Source of the DNA: UBA1479 sp963972065
GTDB lineage: Bacteria > Pseudomonadota > Alphaproteobacteria > Rhodospirillales > Casp-alpha2
Assembly: GCA_963972065.1 (NCBI GenBank)
Contig: CAXAVJ010000065.1
Location: 1 to 20,090 of the forward strand
Reading direction: 5' to 3'
DNA: 20,090 bases
The notes below the pieces were generated by a model. It saw nothing but the letters and a program-made list of their open reading frames with translations, was not told where the DNA came from and did no database searches. Positions 1-6,686 of the stretch are shown one piece after another (within the stretch, counting starts at the first letter, position 1; every line of letters starts with the position of its first letter). A program made the position numbers and the translations under genes.

Positions 1-1
1 T

Positions 2-574
2 GTTCAATTGTCGACAGGTGACATGCTGCGCGCCGCCGTTGCCTCGGGCAGCGACCTCGGCAACAAGGCGAAAGAGATCATGGCCCGTGGTGACCTGGTC
101 CCCGACGACCTGATCATCGACATGATCGCCGTCCGGATCGAGCAGGCCGATTGCGCGAAGGGGTTCATTCTGGACGGCTTTCCGCGCACCGTGCCGCAGG
201 CCGAAGCCCTGGCCGCCATGCTCGCCGACAAGGGATTGAGCCTCGACCACGTGATCGAGCTGGCCGTTGACGACGACGCCATGGTCAAGCGAATCACCGG
301 TCGCTACACCTGCGCCAAATGCGGCAAGGGGTACCACGACGAGTTCGAAAAGCCCGCCAAGGATGGCGTGTGCGACAAATGCGGTGCGACGGAGTTTACC
401 CGCCGTGCCGACGATACCGAAGGAACGGTGCGGAACCGACTGGACGCCTATCATGCCCAGACCGCGCCGATCCTGGCTTACTACAAGGACCAAGGGCTTC
501 TGTACGACGTTGACGGCATGGCCGACATCGACGCCGTGACGGCCCAGCTGAAAGGAGTAATCGGTCAGGCGTGA
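2..574 (+). CDS. adk: Adenylate kinase, 3' portion (5' end outside window)
   Basis: Adenylate kinase converts ATP + AMP to 2 ADP in the cytosol. The reading frame is open to the left edge. The TTG at 8 is an internal leucine codon in the family motif QLSTGDMLR, not a start. About 190 residues are visible, so the first ~25-30 residues, including the P-loop, are missing. Family landmarks are the AMP-binding GFPRT segment (FILDGFPRT), the RYTC start of the LID domain, and RADDTEGTVRNRL after the LID. The LID carries two CxxC pairs (codons at 311-322 and 371-382), the pattern of structural zinc-binding LIDs; E. coli Adk lacks these cysteines. It lies directly upstream of the rpsM cluster, as expected after secY in the spc operon of alphaproteobacteria. 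No terminator was found after its stop. Confidence 0.97.
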   Translation, partial: VQLSTGDMLRAAVASGSDLGNKAKEIMARGDLVPDDLIIDMIAVRIEQADCAKGFILDGFPRTVPQAEALAAMLADKGLSLDHVIELAVDDDAMVKRITGRYTCAKCGKGYHDEFEKPAKDGVCDKCGATEFTRRADDTEGTVRNRLDAYHAQTAPILAYYKDQGLLYDVDGMADIDAVTAQLKGVIGQA

Positions 575-602
575 GGGGTGTGAAAAAGGCCTTTGCCCCA
601 GG

Positions 603-630
603 TTGACTTGGGGGCGCAAGTGCCTATAAT
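603..630 (+). promoter_or_regulatory. Sigma-70-type promoter upstream of rpsM
   Basis: A -35 box TTGACT (603-608) and a perfect -10 box TATAAT (625-630) are separated by 16 bp and followed by a GC-rich initial region. The site lies 29 bases after the adk stop. Transcription should begin near 637, giving a leader of about 165 nt before rpsM. This implies that rpsM-rpsK-rpoA-rplQ can be transcribed independently of the upstream spc-type genes. The boxes are seen directly; activity is inferred. Confidence 0.75.
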
Positions 631-730
631 CGCGCCTCTTTTCAGGCCCGGCGGATTTTGAAAATTTCCAGGCGAATTCGAACGCACGGAACCGTTCGTT
701 GCGACGTTTTTGTCTTGAATACAACGAGTT

Positions 731-780
731 AGAGCAAGTCCGGTGATTCTACGGAGCGGGGACTTGCTCTTGAGTTTTTT
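731..780 (+). promoter_or_regulatory. Leader hairpin with T-run before rpsM, candidate attenuator
   Basis: AGAGCAAGTCC (731-741) pairs perfectly with GGACTTGCTCT (760-770): an 11-bp stem with an 18-nt loop. TGAG and then six T residues (775-780) follow. This resembles an intrinsic terminator but lies downstream of the promoter at 603-630 and only 23 bases before the rpsM start. It could be an attenuator or a ribosomal-protein binding site that controls the operon. The 4-nt offset between stem and T-run makes it a weaker terminator than the one after rplQ. A smaller 6-bp stem, CGAACG/CGTTCG, lies upstream at 679-698. Confidence 0.55.
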
Positions 781-803
781 GTCGAACGTGAGGAGCGAAA
801 GCC

Positions 804-1172
804 TTGGCGCGTATTGCGGGTGTTAATATTCCGACGGCGAAACGGGTGGTGATTGCCTTGACCTATATTCATGGCATTGGCCGCACGTCCGCGCGGAAGA
901 TTTGTGACAGTGTCGGAATCCCCCTGGACCGGCGCGTCAATGAACTGACGGAAGACGAGGTCGCGCGGGTTCGTGAGACCATCGACCGTGACTTCCAGGT
1001 CGAAGGCGACCTCCGCCGCGAAACGGCCATGAACATCAAACGTTTGATGGATCTGGGCTGTTACCGCGGTCTCCGCCATCGTCGCGGCCTGCCCGTGCGC
1101 GGACAGCGTACCCATACCAACGCGCGCACCCGCAAAGGCCCGGCCAAGGCCATCGCGGGTAAGAAGAAATAA
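804..1172 (+). CDS. rpsM: 30S ribosomal protein S13
   Basis: Primary rRNA-binding and inter-subunit bridge protein of the small-subunit head. The 122 residues match the usual S13 length. The protein starts MARIAGVNIP, carries the helix-turn segment YIHGIGRTSARKIC, and has the conserved C-terminal GLPVRGQRTHTNARTRKGP followed by a lysine tail. The start is a TTG codon at 804: no ATG or GTG fits, the family N-terminus begins exactly here, and an AGGAG ribosome-binding site (791-795) lies 8 nt upstream. It is the first gene of the rpsM-rpsK-rpoA-rplQ run and sits 23 bases behind a terminator-like leader hairpin. Confidence 0.98.
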   Translation: MARIAGVNIPTAKRVVIALTYIHGIGRTSARKICDSVGIPLDRRVNELTEDEVARVRETIDRDFQVEGDLRRETAMNIKRLMDLGCYRGLRHRRGLPVRGQRTHTNARTRKGPAKAIAGKKK

Positions 1173-1196
1173 CGGCTAGGGCAAGGATTTTAAGTT

Positions 1197-1589
1197 ATGG
1201 CTAAGGCAGCAACAGCCCGCCCGCGGCGCCGCGAGCGTAAGAACATCGCCTCCGGCGTGGCGCACATCAATTCCACGTTCAACAACACCATGATTACCAT
1301 CTCCGACGCGCAGGGCAACGCCATTGCCTGGTCATCGGCCGGTTCCATGGGGTTCAAGGGGTCGCGTAAATCGACCCCCTATGCGGCGCAGGTCGCTGGT
1401 GAAGACGCCGGCAAGAAGGCGCAGGAACACGGCATGAAGACCCTCGACGTCGAGGTCAAGGGGCCGGGTTCAGGTCGTGAATCCGCCCTGCGGGCTTTGC
1501 AGGCGATCGGGTTCACCATCACCGCCATTCGTGACGTGACGCCGATCCCGCACAACGGTTGCCGTCCGCGGAAACGCCGCCGGGTTTAG
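1197..1589 (+). CDS. rpsK: 30S ribosomal protein S11
   Basis: S11 forms part of the small-subunit platform and contacts the mRNA exit region. The 130 residues match the family length. Recognisable segments are ASGVAHINSTFNNTMITISD, the stretch GNAIAWSSAGSMGFKGSRKS, VKGPGSGRESALRALQ, and the C-terminal DVTPIPHNGCRPRKRRRV. ATG start at 1197 with AAGG about 10 nt upstream. It lies 24 bases after rpsM. In gammaproteobacteria rpsD would follow; here a 154-base structured spacer leads straight to rpoA. Confidence 0.98.
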   Translation: MAKAATARPRRRERKNIASGVAHINSTFNNTMITISDAQGNAIAWSSAGSMGFKGSRKSTPYAAQVAGEDAGKKAQEHGMKTLDVEVKGPGSGRESALRALQAIGFTITAIRDVTPIPHNGCRPRKRRRV

Positions 1590-1598
1590 TTCCTCCTG

Positions 1599-1676
1599 CG
1601 GGCAGACGGCCATCAGGGGCTCCGATCGGCCGCTGCCCGGGTTCCCGGCCGCAGGCCGCTTACGCCGCTTGGGAAC
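1599..1676 (+). promoter_or_regulatory. Stem-loops in the rpsK-rpoA spacer
   Basis: CGGGCAG (1599-1605) pairs with CTGCCCG (1633-1639). After a small internal bulge, an inner GGCC/GGCC stem (1608-1611 with 1628-1631) continues the helix. Immediately downstream GTTCCC (1641-1646) pairs with GGGAAC (1671-1676), enclosing further GC-rich repeats. No T-run follows, so these are not intrinsic terminators. They may stabilise or process the mRNA, or regulate rpoA translation. Pairing was judged by eye only. Confidence 0.4.
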
Positions 1677-1743
1677 ACAATGAAATGGGGGCCGTCCGGC
1701 AACGGTCCCTGACGATGGTTCAAGTGAACGCGAGGTCACTGAC

Positions 1744-2760
1744 GTGATTCAGAAAAATTGGCAAGAACTTATTAAACCGAACAAGCTCGACATCAACCCG
1801 GGCGTCGATCCGCTGCGCCAGGCGACCATAGTCGCCGAACCGCTGGAACGCGGTTTCGGCCTGACCCTGGGCAATGCGCTGCGGCGCATCCTGCTGTCGT
1901 CGCTGCAGGGTGCCGCGGTCACGTCGATCCAGATCGACGGTGTGCTGCATGAATTCTCGTCGATTCCCGGCGTGCGCGAAGACGTGACCGATATCGTTCT
2001 CAACATCAAGTCCATGGGCCTGCGCATGCAGGCTCAGGGGCCGAAGCGGATGACGCTGAAGGCCGATGGGCCCTGCATCGTGACTGCCGGCATGATTGAT
2101 ACGGGTGCGGACATCGAAGTCATGGATCCGGACCTGGTGCTGTGCCACCTGGACCGTGACGGCAAGCTGAACATGGAACTGACCGTGGAAACCGGGAAGG
2201 GTTATGTGCCGGCCAGCCAGCACCGCGCCGAAGACAGCCCGATCGGCCTGATCCCCATTGATGCCGTTTACTCGCCGGTCCGCAAGGTCGCCTACAAGGT
2301 CGACAATACCCGCGTCGGCCAGGTCACCGACCATGACAAGCTGTCCTTGGTCGTCACGACCAACGGTTCCGTCACGCCGGAAGACGCGGTGGCGCTCGCC
2401 GCCCGCATTCTGCAGGACCAGTTGCAGTTGTTCATCAACTTCGACGAGCCGGAACACGCCCGCGAGGAAGCGCAGCAGGAAGACCTGCCGTTCAACAAGA
2501 ATCTCCTGCGCAAGGTCGACGAACTGGAACTGTCCGTGCGTTCGGCCAACTGCCTGAAGAACGACAACATCATTTACATCGGCGATCTGGTTCAGAAGAC
2601 CGAAGCCGACATGCTGCGCACGCCCAACTTCGGCCGCAAGTCCTTGAACGAAATCAAGGAAGTTCTGGCCTCCATGGGTCTGCATCTGGGCATGGAAATT
2701 GCCGCCTGGCCGCCCGAGAACATCGAGGAACTGGCCAAGAAACTGGAAGATCCCTTTTGA
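1744..2760 (+). CDS. rpoA: DNA-directed RNA polymerase subunit alpha
   Basis: Alpha nucleates assembly of core RNA polymerase and contacts UP elements and activators. The 338 residues fit the usual alphaproteobacterial length. The N-terminal dimerisation domain spans about residues 1-235, with the typical ERGFGLTLGNALRRILLSSLQG. An acidic linker (236-250) leads to the C-terminal domain (about 251-318), with LELSVRSANCL (the DNA-contacting arginine is R266), YIGDLVQKTEADMLRTPNFGRKSL and LHLGM. Start is GTG at 1744, chosen from the family N-terminus MIQKNWQELIKP and a GAGG site (1732-1735) 8 nt upstream. It sits between rpsK and rplQ, with long spacers on both sides. Confidence 0.98.
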   Translation: MIQKNWQELIKPNKLDINPGVDPLRQATIVAEPLERGFGLTLGNALRRILLSSLQGAAVTSIQIDGVLHEFSSIPGVREDVTDIVLNIKSMGLRMQAQGPKRMTLKADGPCIVTAGMIDTGADIEVMDPDLVLCHLDRDGKLNMELTVETGKGYVPASQHRAEDSPIGLIPIDAVYSPVRKVAYKVDNTRVGQVTDHDKLSLVVTTNGSVTPEDAVALAARILQDQLQLFINFDEPEHAREEAQQEDLPFNKNLLRKVDELELSVRSANCLKNDNIIYIGDLVQKTEADMLRTPNFGRKSLNEIKEVLASMGLHLGMEIAAWPPENIEELAKKLEDPF

Positions 2761-2811
2761 TCCGGCGGCGAGCCGGTAACCCCGGCGCGCCGTTCTGACT
2801 TAAAGAACCAC

Positions 2812-2840
2812 CCCGGCCATCCGATCATCGGCTGGCCGGG
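2812..2840 (+). promoter_or_regulatory. Near-perfect hairpin between rpoA and rplQ
   Basis: CCCGGCCA (2812-2819) pairs with TGGCCGGG (2833-2840). An inner CCGAT/ATCGG repeat (2821-2825, 2827-2831) extends the symmetry across a single T/C mismatch. No T-run follows, so it is not an intrinsic terminator. It ends 56 bases before rplQ and could act as an mRNA-stability or processing element that separates rpoA and rplQ expression. Confidence 0.45.
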
Positions 2841-2896
2841 CGCCCCAGGGGGTAAAATGGCACGCCCGGGCGAATAACTGAAAAAAGGAGCCTGAC

Positions 2897-3325
2897 ATGA
2901 GACACCGCAGCGGATACCGCAAACTCAACCGCACCGCCAGCCATCGCAAGGCCATGTTCTCCAACATGGCGGCATCGCTGATCATCCACGAACAGATCAC
3001 CACGACCCTGCCCAAGGCCAAGGAACTGCGCCGGTTCGCCGACCGCATGATCTCCCTGGGCAAGAAGGGCTCGCTGCACCAGCGGCGCCAGGCCGTGTCC
3101 TTCCTGCAGGACGATGCGGCCGTGGCCAAGCTGTTCGGCACGCTGGCTGAGCGCTACAAGGATCGCCCGGGCGGCTATACCCGCGTGCTGAAGGCGGGTT
3201 TCCGCCACGGCGACGCGGCCCCGATGGCCGTGATCGAACTGGTCGACCGCGACCCGGATGCCAAGGGCGCCGAAGATAAGGCCCGGCACGCTGCGGAAAT
3301 GGAAGCGGCGGACGCCCTGGAATAG
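2897..3325 (+). CDS. rplQ: 50S ribosomal protein L17
   Basis: L17 is a large-subunit protein near the polypeptide exit tunnel. The 142 residues begin MRHRSGYRKLNRTASHRKAM and continue with the family segments LIIHEQITTTLPKAKELRRFADRMI and GGYTRVLKAGFRHGDAAPMAVIELVD. An acidic, alanine-rich tail (about residues 122-142) extends past the core, as is common in alphaproteobacterial L17. The ATG start has AAGGAG (2885-2890) 6 nt upstream. It is the last gene of the ribosomal cluster and is followed 30 bases later by a strong terminator. Confidence 0.98.
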   Translation: MRHRSGYRKLNRTASHRKAMFSNMAASLIIHEQITTTLPKAKELRRFADRMISLGKKGSLHQRRQAVSFLQDDAAVAKLFGTLAERYKDRPGGYTRVLKAGFRHGDAAPMAVIELVDRDPDAKGAEDKARHAAEMEAADALE

Positions 3326-3355
3326 GGATGCCGTCGGCTCAGCCGAGAATTTGGG

Positions 3356-3382
3356 AAAGCGCGGCTTCGGCCGCGCTTTTTC
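3356..3382 (+). terminator. Rho-independent terminator after rplQ
   Basis: The stem AGCGCGGC (3358-3365), a stable TTCG tetraloop (3366-3369) and GCCGCGCT (3370-3377), flanked by AAA and TTTTT, make a textbook intrinsic terminator. It ends the ribosomal-protein/rpoA transcript. Confidence 0.93.
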
Positions 3383-3413
3383 GTTTTGCGGCCTCTCGTT
3401 CGCGCGGGCAGGC

Positions 3414-3440
3414 CTTGACCACGCCACAAATGGGCTAAAT
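3414..3440 (+). promoter_or_regulatory. Candidate heat-shock (RpoH-type) promoter for the protease operon
   Basis: CTTGAC (3414-3419) and CTAAAT (3435-3440) are separated by 15 nt, which resembles alphaproteobacterial RpoH promoters (CTTGAC/CTATAT-like). A standard sigma-70 reading would need a 14-nt spacer for TTGACC and is less convincing. An extended -10-like TGCTATGAA (3443-3451) also lies nearby. Heat-shock control would suit a periplasmic protease. Motif match only. Confidence 0.35.
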
Positions 3441-3493
3441 CCTGCTATGAACACGGTTTCGACCGTCCCGCACACCTGATCCTGGAGCCTCCC

Positions 3494-4945
3494 TTGCCGA
3501 TGATGTCGATCCTGGCCCGCCCGTCCGTTCTTGGTGCCGTTCTCAGCCTGGGTGTCGTCCTAGCCACGCCGGAGGCCCATGCCCAATCCGCGGGCCGCGA
3601 GGTCCCCGACAACCGTGACCAGGTCATGCTGTCCTACGCCCCCGTGGTCGAACAGGCCGCTCCCGCGGTGGTCAACATCTTCACGGCGAAAAAGGTCCAA
3701 CGCCGCCGCACGACTCTGTTCGACGACCCTTTTTTCCAGCGCTTTCTCGGCCCCAATCTGGGCGATAAATTTGGGCAGCAGCCGCGGGAACGTGTGCAGA
3801 ATTCCCTGGGATCGGGCGTCATCGTGCGGGCCGACGGCCTGATCGTCACCAACAACCACGTCATCGAAGGGGCGGACGAAATTAAGGTCGTTCTGCACGA
3901 CCGCCGTGAGTATGAGGCCAAGATCATCGGCACCGACGACCGCACGGATCTCGCCGTTCTGCGACTGGAAGGAGCGCCCGCTGACTTGCCTGTCCTGGAT
4001 CTTGCCGACTCCGATTCGATCAAGGTCGGTGATCTCGTGCTGGCCATCGGCAATCCCTTCGGTGTCGGGCAGACGGTGACCAGCGGCATCGTTTCGGCCC
4101 TGGCGCGGACCCAGATGGCCAACGCCGGGACGGATTTGAACTTTTTCATTCAGACGGACGCGGCCATCAACCCGGGCAATTCGGGAGGCGCGTTGGTCGG
4201 GCTCGACGGCCGCCTGCTCGGCATCAACACGGCGATCTATTCCAAGACCGGGGGCTCCCTGGGCATCGGCTTCGCGATTCCCTCCAACATGGTGCGTGCC
4301 GTGGTCAATGGCGTGGTCAAGGGCGGGCGGCTGGTGCGGCCGTGGATCGGTGCTGCCGGCCGGCCGGTGACGGCGGATATCGCCAACTCGCTGGGGCTCG
4401 ACCGGCCCGGCGGGGTCATTATCGAGGACGTCTATCCGGCGTCCGCCGCTGACCGCGCGGGGATCAAGCGCGGCGATATCATCCTGGCCGTCAACGGCCA
4501 TGAGGTGCGGGATACGACGGCGCTCAAGTTCCGTGTCGCGACGACGCCGCTGGGTGAGACCGTGCCGCTGCGCATCTGGCGTCAGGGCCGCCTGGAGGCG
4601 CTCAAGCTGGAAATCGAGGCGCCGGTGGAATTCCCCGCCCGCAACCGATCGGAACTGGCCGGCCGTCACCCGCTGACGGGGGCGGTGGTCGTCAACATGT
4701 CGCCGGCGCTGGGTGATGAACTGGGCGTCGATACCTTCAAACGGGGGGTAATGGTGCTGCAGGTCCGGCGCGGCGCGCCGGCCGACAAGATCGGCCTGCG
4801 CCCCGGCGATTTCGTGAAACGGGTCAACGGCAACGACATCGGCTTGGTGCGCGACGCGCTGACCGTGTTTTCAAAGCAGGCGCCGTCCTGGGAAATCACC
4901 ATCGAACGCCAGGGCCGCGAGATCACCGAGCGGTTCGAAGGGTGA
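3494..4945 (+). CDS. degP: Do/HtrA-family periplasmic serine protease (DegP-like)
   Basis: ATP-independent envelope protease/chaperone that degrades misfolded proteins. The N-terminus is a signal peptide with cleavage probably after AHA (residue 30). The trypsin-like domain shows the triad H122 (TNNHVIEGA), D152 (DDRTDLAVL) and S230 (NPGNSGGAL). Two PDZ domains follow, about 282-375 (GVIIEDVYPASAADRAGIKRGD) and 395-480 (GVMVLQVRRGAPADKIGLRPGD). The length of 483 is typical. The start is uncertain: TTG at 3494 has GGAG (3484-3487) 6 nt upstream, while ATG at 3500 or 3503 would be 12-15 nt away. Its TGA overlaps the rarA GTG by 4 bases, so the two are probably translationally coupled. DegP, DegQ and DegS paralogues cannot be told apart with certainty; two PDZ domains argue against DegS. 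Confidence 0.93.
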   Translation: MPMMSILARPSVLGAVLSLGVVLATPEAHAQSAGREVPDNRDQVMLSYAPVVEQAAPAVVNIFTAKKVQRRRTTLFDDPFFQRFLGPNLGDKFGQQPRERVQNSLGSGVIVRADGLIVTNNHVIEGADEIKVVLHDRREYEAKIIGTDDRTDLAVLRLEGAPADLPVLDLADSDSIKVGDLVLAIGNPFGVGQTVTSGIVSALARTQMANAGTDLNFFIQTDAAINPGNSGGALVGLDGRLLGINTAIYSKTGGSLGIGFAIPSNMVRAVVNGVVKGGRLVRPWIGAAGRPVTADIANSLGLDRPGGVIIEDVYPASAADRAGIKRGDIILAVNGHEVRDTTALKFRVATTPLGETVPLRIWRQGRLEALKLEIEAPVEFPARNRSELAGRHPLTGAVVVNMSPALGDELGVDTFKRGVMVLQVRRGAPADKIGLRPGDFVKRVNGNDIGLVRDALTVFSKQAPSWEITIERQGREITERFEG

Positions 4946-6258
4946 GCACGCTTTTCGAAAGCCAATCACCGCGTCCGCTGGCTGACCGCCTGCGGCCAAA
5001 GACCATCGCCGATGTCGTCGGCCAGACCCATCTGACCGGCCCCGACGGTTTCATCGGCCGCGCGGTCAAGGCGGGAAAACTGACCTCCATCGTGTTCTGG
5101 GGGCCGCCCGGCACGGGCAAGACGACCCTGGCGCGGCTTCTGGCCGATCACGTCTCGCTGCATTTCGAGCCCCTGTCGGCGGTGTTTTCCGGTGTCGCCG
5201 ACCTGCGTAAGGTGTTCGATCGGGCCAAGGAACGGCGCAGGATGGGGCAGGGGACCCTGCTGTTCATCGACGAGATTCATCGCTTCAACCGGGCCCAGCA
5301 GGACGGTTTCCTGCCCTATGTGGAGGACGGTACGGTGGTGCTGATCGGCGCGACCACGGAAAACCCGTCGTTCGAACTGAACCCGGCCTTGCTGTCGCGC
5401 GCCCAGGTGTTGGTTTTGAATCGCCTGGACTCGACGGCACTTGAGGAATTGATGGTTCGAGCCGAAGCGGAACTGGGCCATCCGCTGCCGCTGGATGCCG
5501 ACGCCCGTCAGGCGATGGCCGCCATGGCCGACGGTGACGGGCGCTATCTGTTGAACATGGTCGAGAACCTGGACGCCATGGGGCTGACGGCGCCGCTCGA
5601 TCCCGCCGGTCTGGCGGCCGCCGTGCAGAAGCGCATGCCGCTTTATGACAAGGGACAGGAAAGCCATTACAACCTGATCTCGGCGCTGCACAAGTCGCTG
5701 CGCGGCTCGGATGTTGATGCGGCGCTGTACTGGTTCGCGCGCATGCTCGAAGGGGGGGAGGATCCGCTCTACGTCGCCCGCCGGCTGGTTCGATTCGCAT
5801 CCGAGGATATCGGCTTGGCTGATCCCCAGGCCTTGCCGCAGGCCCTGGCCGCCTGGGACACCTATGAGCGCCTGGGCTCGCCCGAGGGCGAACTGGCCCT
5901 GGTTCAGGCGGTTGCCTATCTGGCCACCGCGCCGAAATCCAACGCCCTCTACAAGGCCGAGAAGGCTGCCCGCCGCATGGCGCGGGAAACCGGATCCCTA
6001 ATGCCGCCGAAACATATCCTCAACGCGCCGACCAAGCTGATGAAGGACCTGGACTACGGCAAGGACTACGCCTATGACCACGATACCGAGGACGGTTTTT
6101 CCGGACAGAACTATTTCCCCGACGGCATGGCGCGTACGCGGCTGTATTCACCGCGCGACCGCGGGTTCGAGCGCGAGATCACCAAGCGCCTGGCCTATTG
6201 GGACAAGTTACGGCGCCAGCGAACCAAGGGGGACGACGGCGGTTCATCTTCGGAGTAG
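4942..6258 (+). CDS. rarA: Replication-associated recombination protein A (RarA/MgsA AAA+ ATPase)
   Basis: RarA is a clamp-loader-like AAA+ ATPase that acts at stalled replication forks with SSB and RecA. The 438 residues show the N-terminal RPLADRLRPKTIADVVGQ, Walker A GPPGTGKTT (54-62), Walker B LLFIDEIHRF (106-115), sensor 1 GATTENPSF (136-144), LLSRAQV with the likely arginine finger, and the MgsA/WHIP C-terminal region including FASEDIGLADPQAL. The family ending is present: PNKLMKDL-like text (here PTKLMKDLDYGKDYAYDHD), then NYFPDG and ATKR-like text. The start is GTG at 4942, sharing GTGA with the stop of the protease gene. It is followed by crcB after 50 bases. Confidence 0.96.
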   Translation: MSTLFESQSPRPLADRLRPKTIADVVGQTHLTGPDGFIGRAVKAGKLTSIVFWGPPGTGKTTLARLLADHVSLHFEPLSAVFSGVADLRKVFDRAKERRRMGQGTLLFIDEIHRFNRAQQDGFLPYVEDGTVVLIGATTENPSFELNPALLSRAQVLVLNRLDSTALEELMVRAEAELGHPLPLDADARQAMAAMADGDGRYLLNMVENLDAMGLTAPLDPAGLAAAVQKRMPLYDKGQESHYNLISALHKSLRGSDVDAALYWFARMLEGGEDPLYVARRLVRFASEDIGLADPQALPQALAAWDTYERLGSPEGELALVQAVAYLATAPKSNALYKAEKAARRMARETGSLMPPKHILNAPTKLMKDLDYGKDYAYDHDTEDGFSGQNYFPDGMARTRLYSPRDRGFEREITKRLAYWDKLRRQRTKGDDGGSSSE

Positions 6259-6308
6259 ATTGAGCGCCGAACGGGGGCAAGGACCGGAATGATGACGGGG
6301 AACCTGTG

Positions 6309-6686
6309 ATGAAGATGCTGTTTGCCGTGGCCATGGGTGGCGCCGTGGGCGCTGTCGGGCGGTTCCTGGTGATGAACGCCGTGGGCAGCCAGTTGGGCCA
6401 TGGATTTCCCTGGGGCACCTTCACGGTCAACCTCGTGGGTTCTTTCGTTCTGGGCGCGCTGATCGAAATCAGCGCCCTGTACTGGTCGCCGCCGCCGGAA
6501 ATGCGGGCCTTCCTGGTGGTCGGCATGTTGGGCGCCTTCACGACCTTTTCCACGTTCTCTCTGGATTCCTATACCTTGATCGATCGCGGGCAAATCGGGG
6601 CTGCGGCCCTCTATATCGGCGGTTCGGTCGTGCTCTGCATTTTCGGCTTTTGGGCCGGGATGGCCATGTTGCGTCAGGTTCTGTGA
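6309..6686 (+). CDS. crcB: Fluoride ion channel/exporter CrcB (Fluc)
   Basis: Small inner-membrane dual-topology fluoride channel that lowers cytoplasmic fluoride. The 125 residues form four hydrophobic helices. Family motifs are GGAVGAVGRF near the N-terminus, GTFTVNLVGSFVLG (with conserved N41) and GAFTTFSTFSLD (75-86), which supplies the pore phenylalanines. ATG at 6309 is preferred over the adjacent GTG at 6306 because GGGGA (6297-6301) is then 7 nt upstream. Its TGA shares one base with the ATG of the next gene. The short upstream gap holds no fluoride-riboswitch-like fold. Confidence 0.95.
   Translation: MKMLFAVAMGGAVGAVGRFLVMNAVGSQLGHGFPWGTFTVNLVGSFVLGALIEISALYWSPPPEMRAFLVVGMLGAFTTFSTFSLDSYTLIDRGQIGAAALYIGGSVVLCIFGFWAGMAMLRQVL

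Noticed and set aside
575..602. Terminator after adk (GGGG...CCCC around AAAGGCCTTT)
   Set aside because: The central palindrome leaves no loop, the outer pairing is 4 bp and no T-run follows.
1720..2685. Minus-strand open frame (321 codons) opposite rpoA
   Set aside because: Shadow of rpoA. The composition is unlike a real protein (many His, Gln, Val, Gly from reversed codons) and there is no family match.
3560..4669. Long minus-strand open frame (369 codons) opposite the protease gene
   Set aside because: It mirrors a well-supported plus-strand gene, has no recognisable domain and no ribosome-binding site; long antisense frames are expected at high GC.
6259..6308. Fluoride riboswitch before crcB
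   Set aside because: The gap is only 50 bases and lacks the fluoride-motif pairing; no evidence for it.
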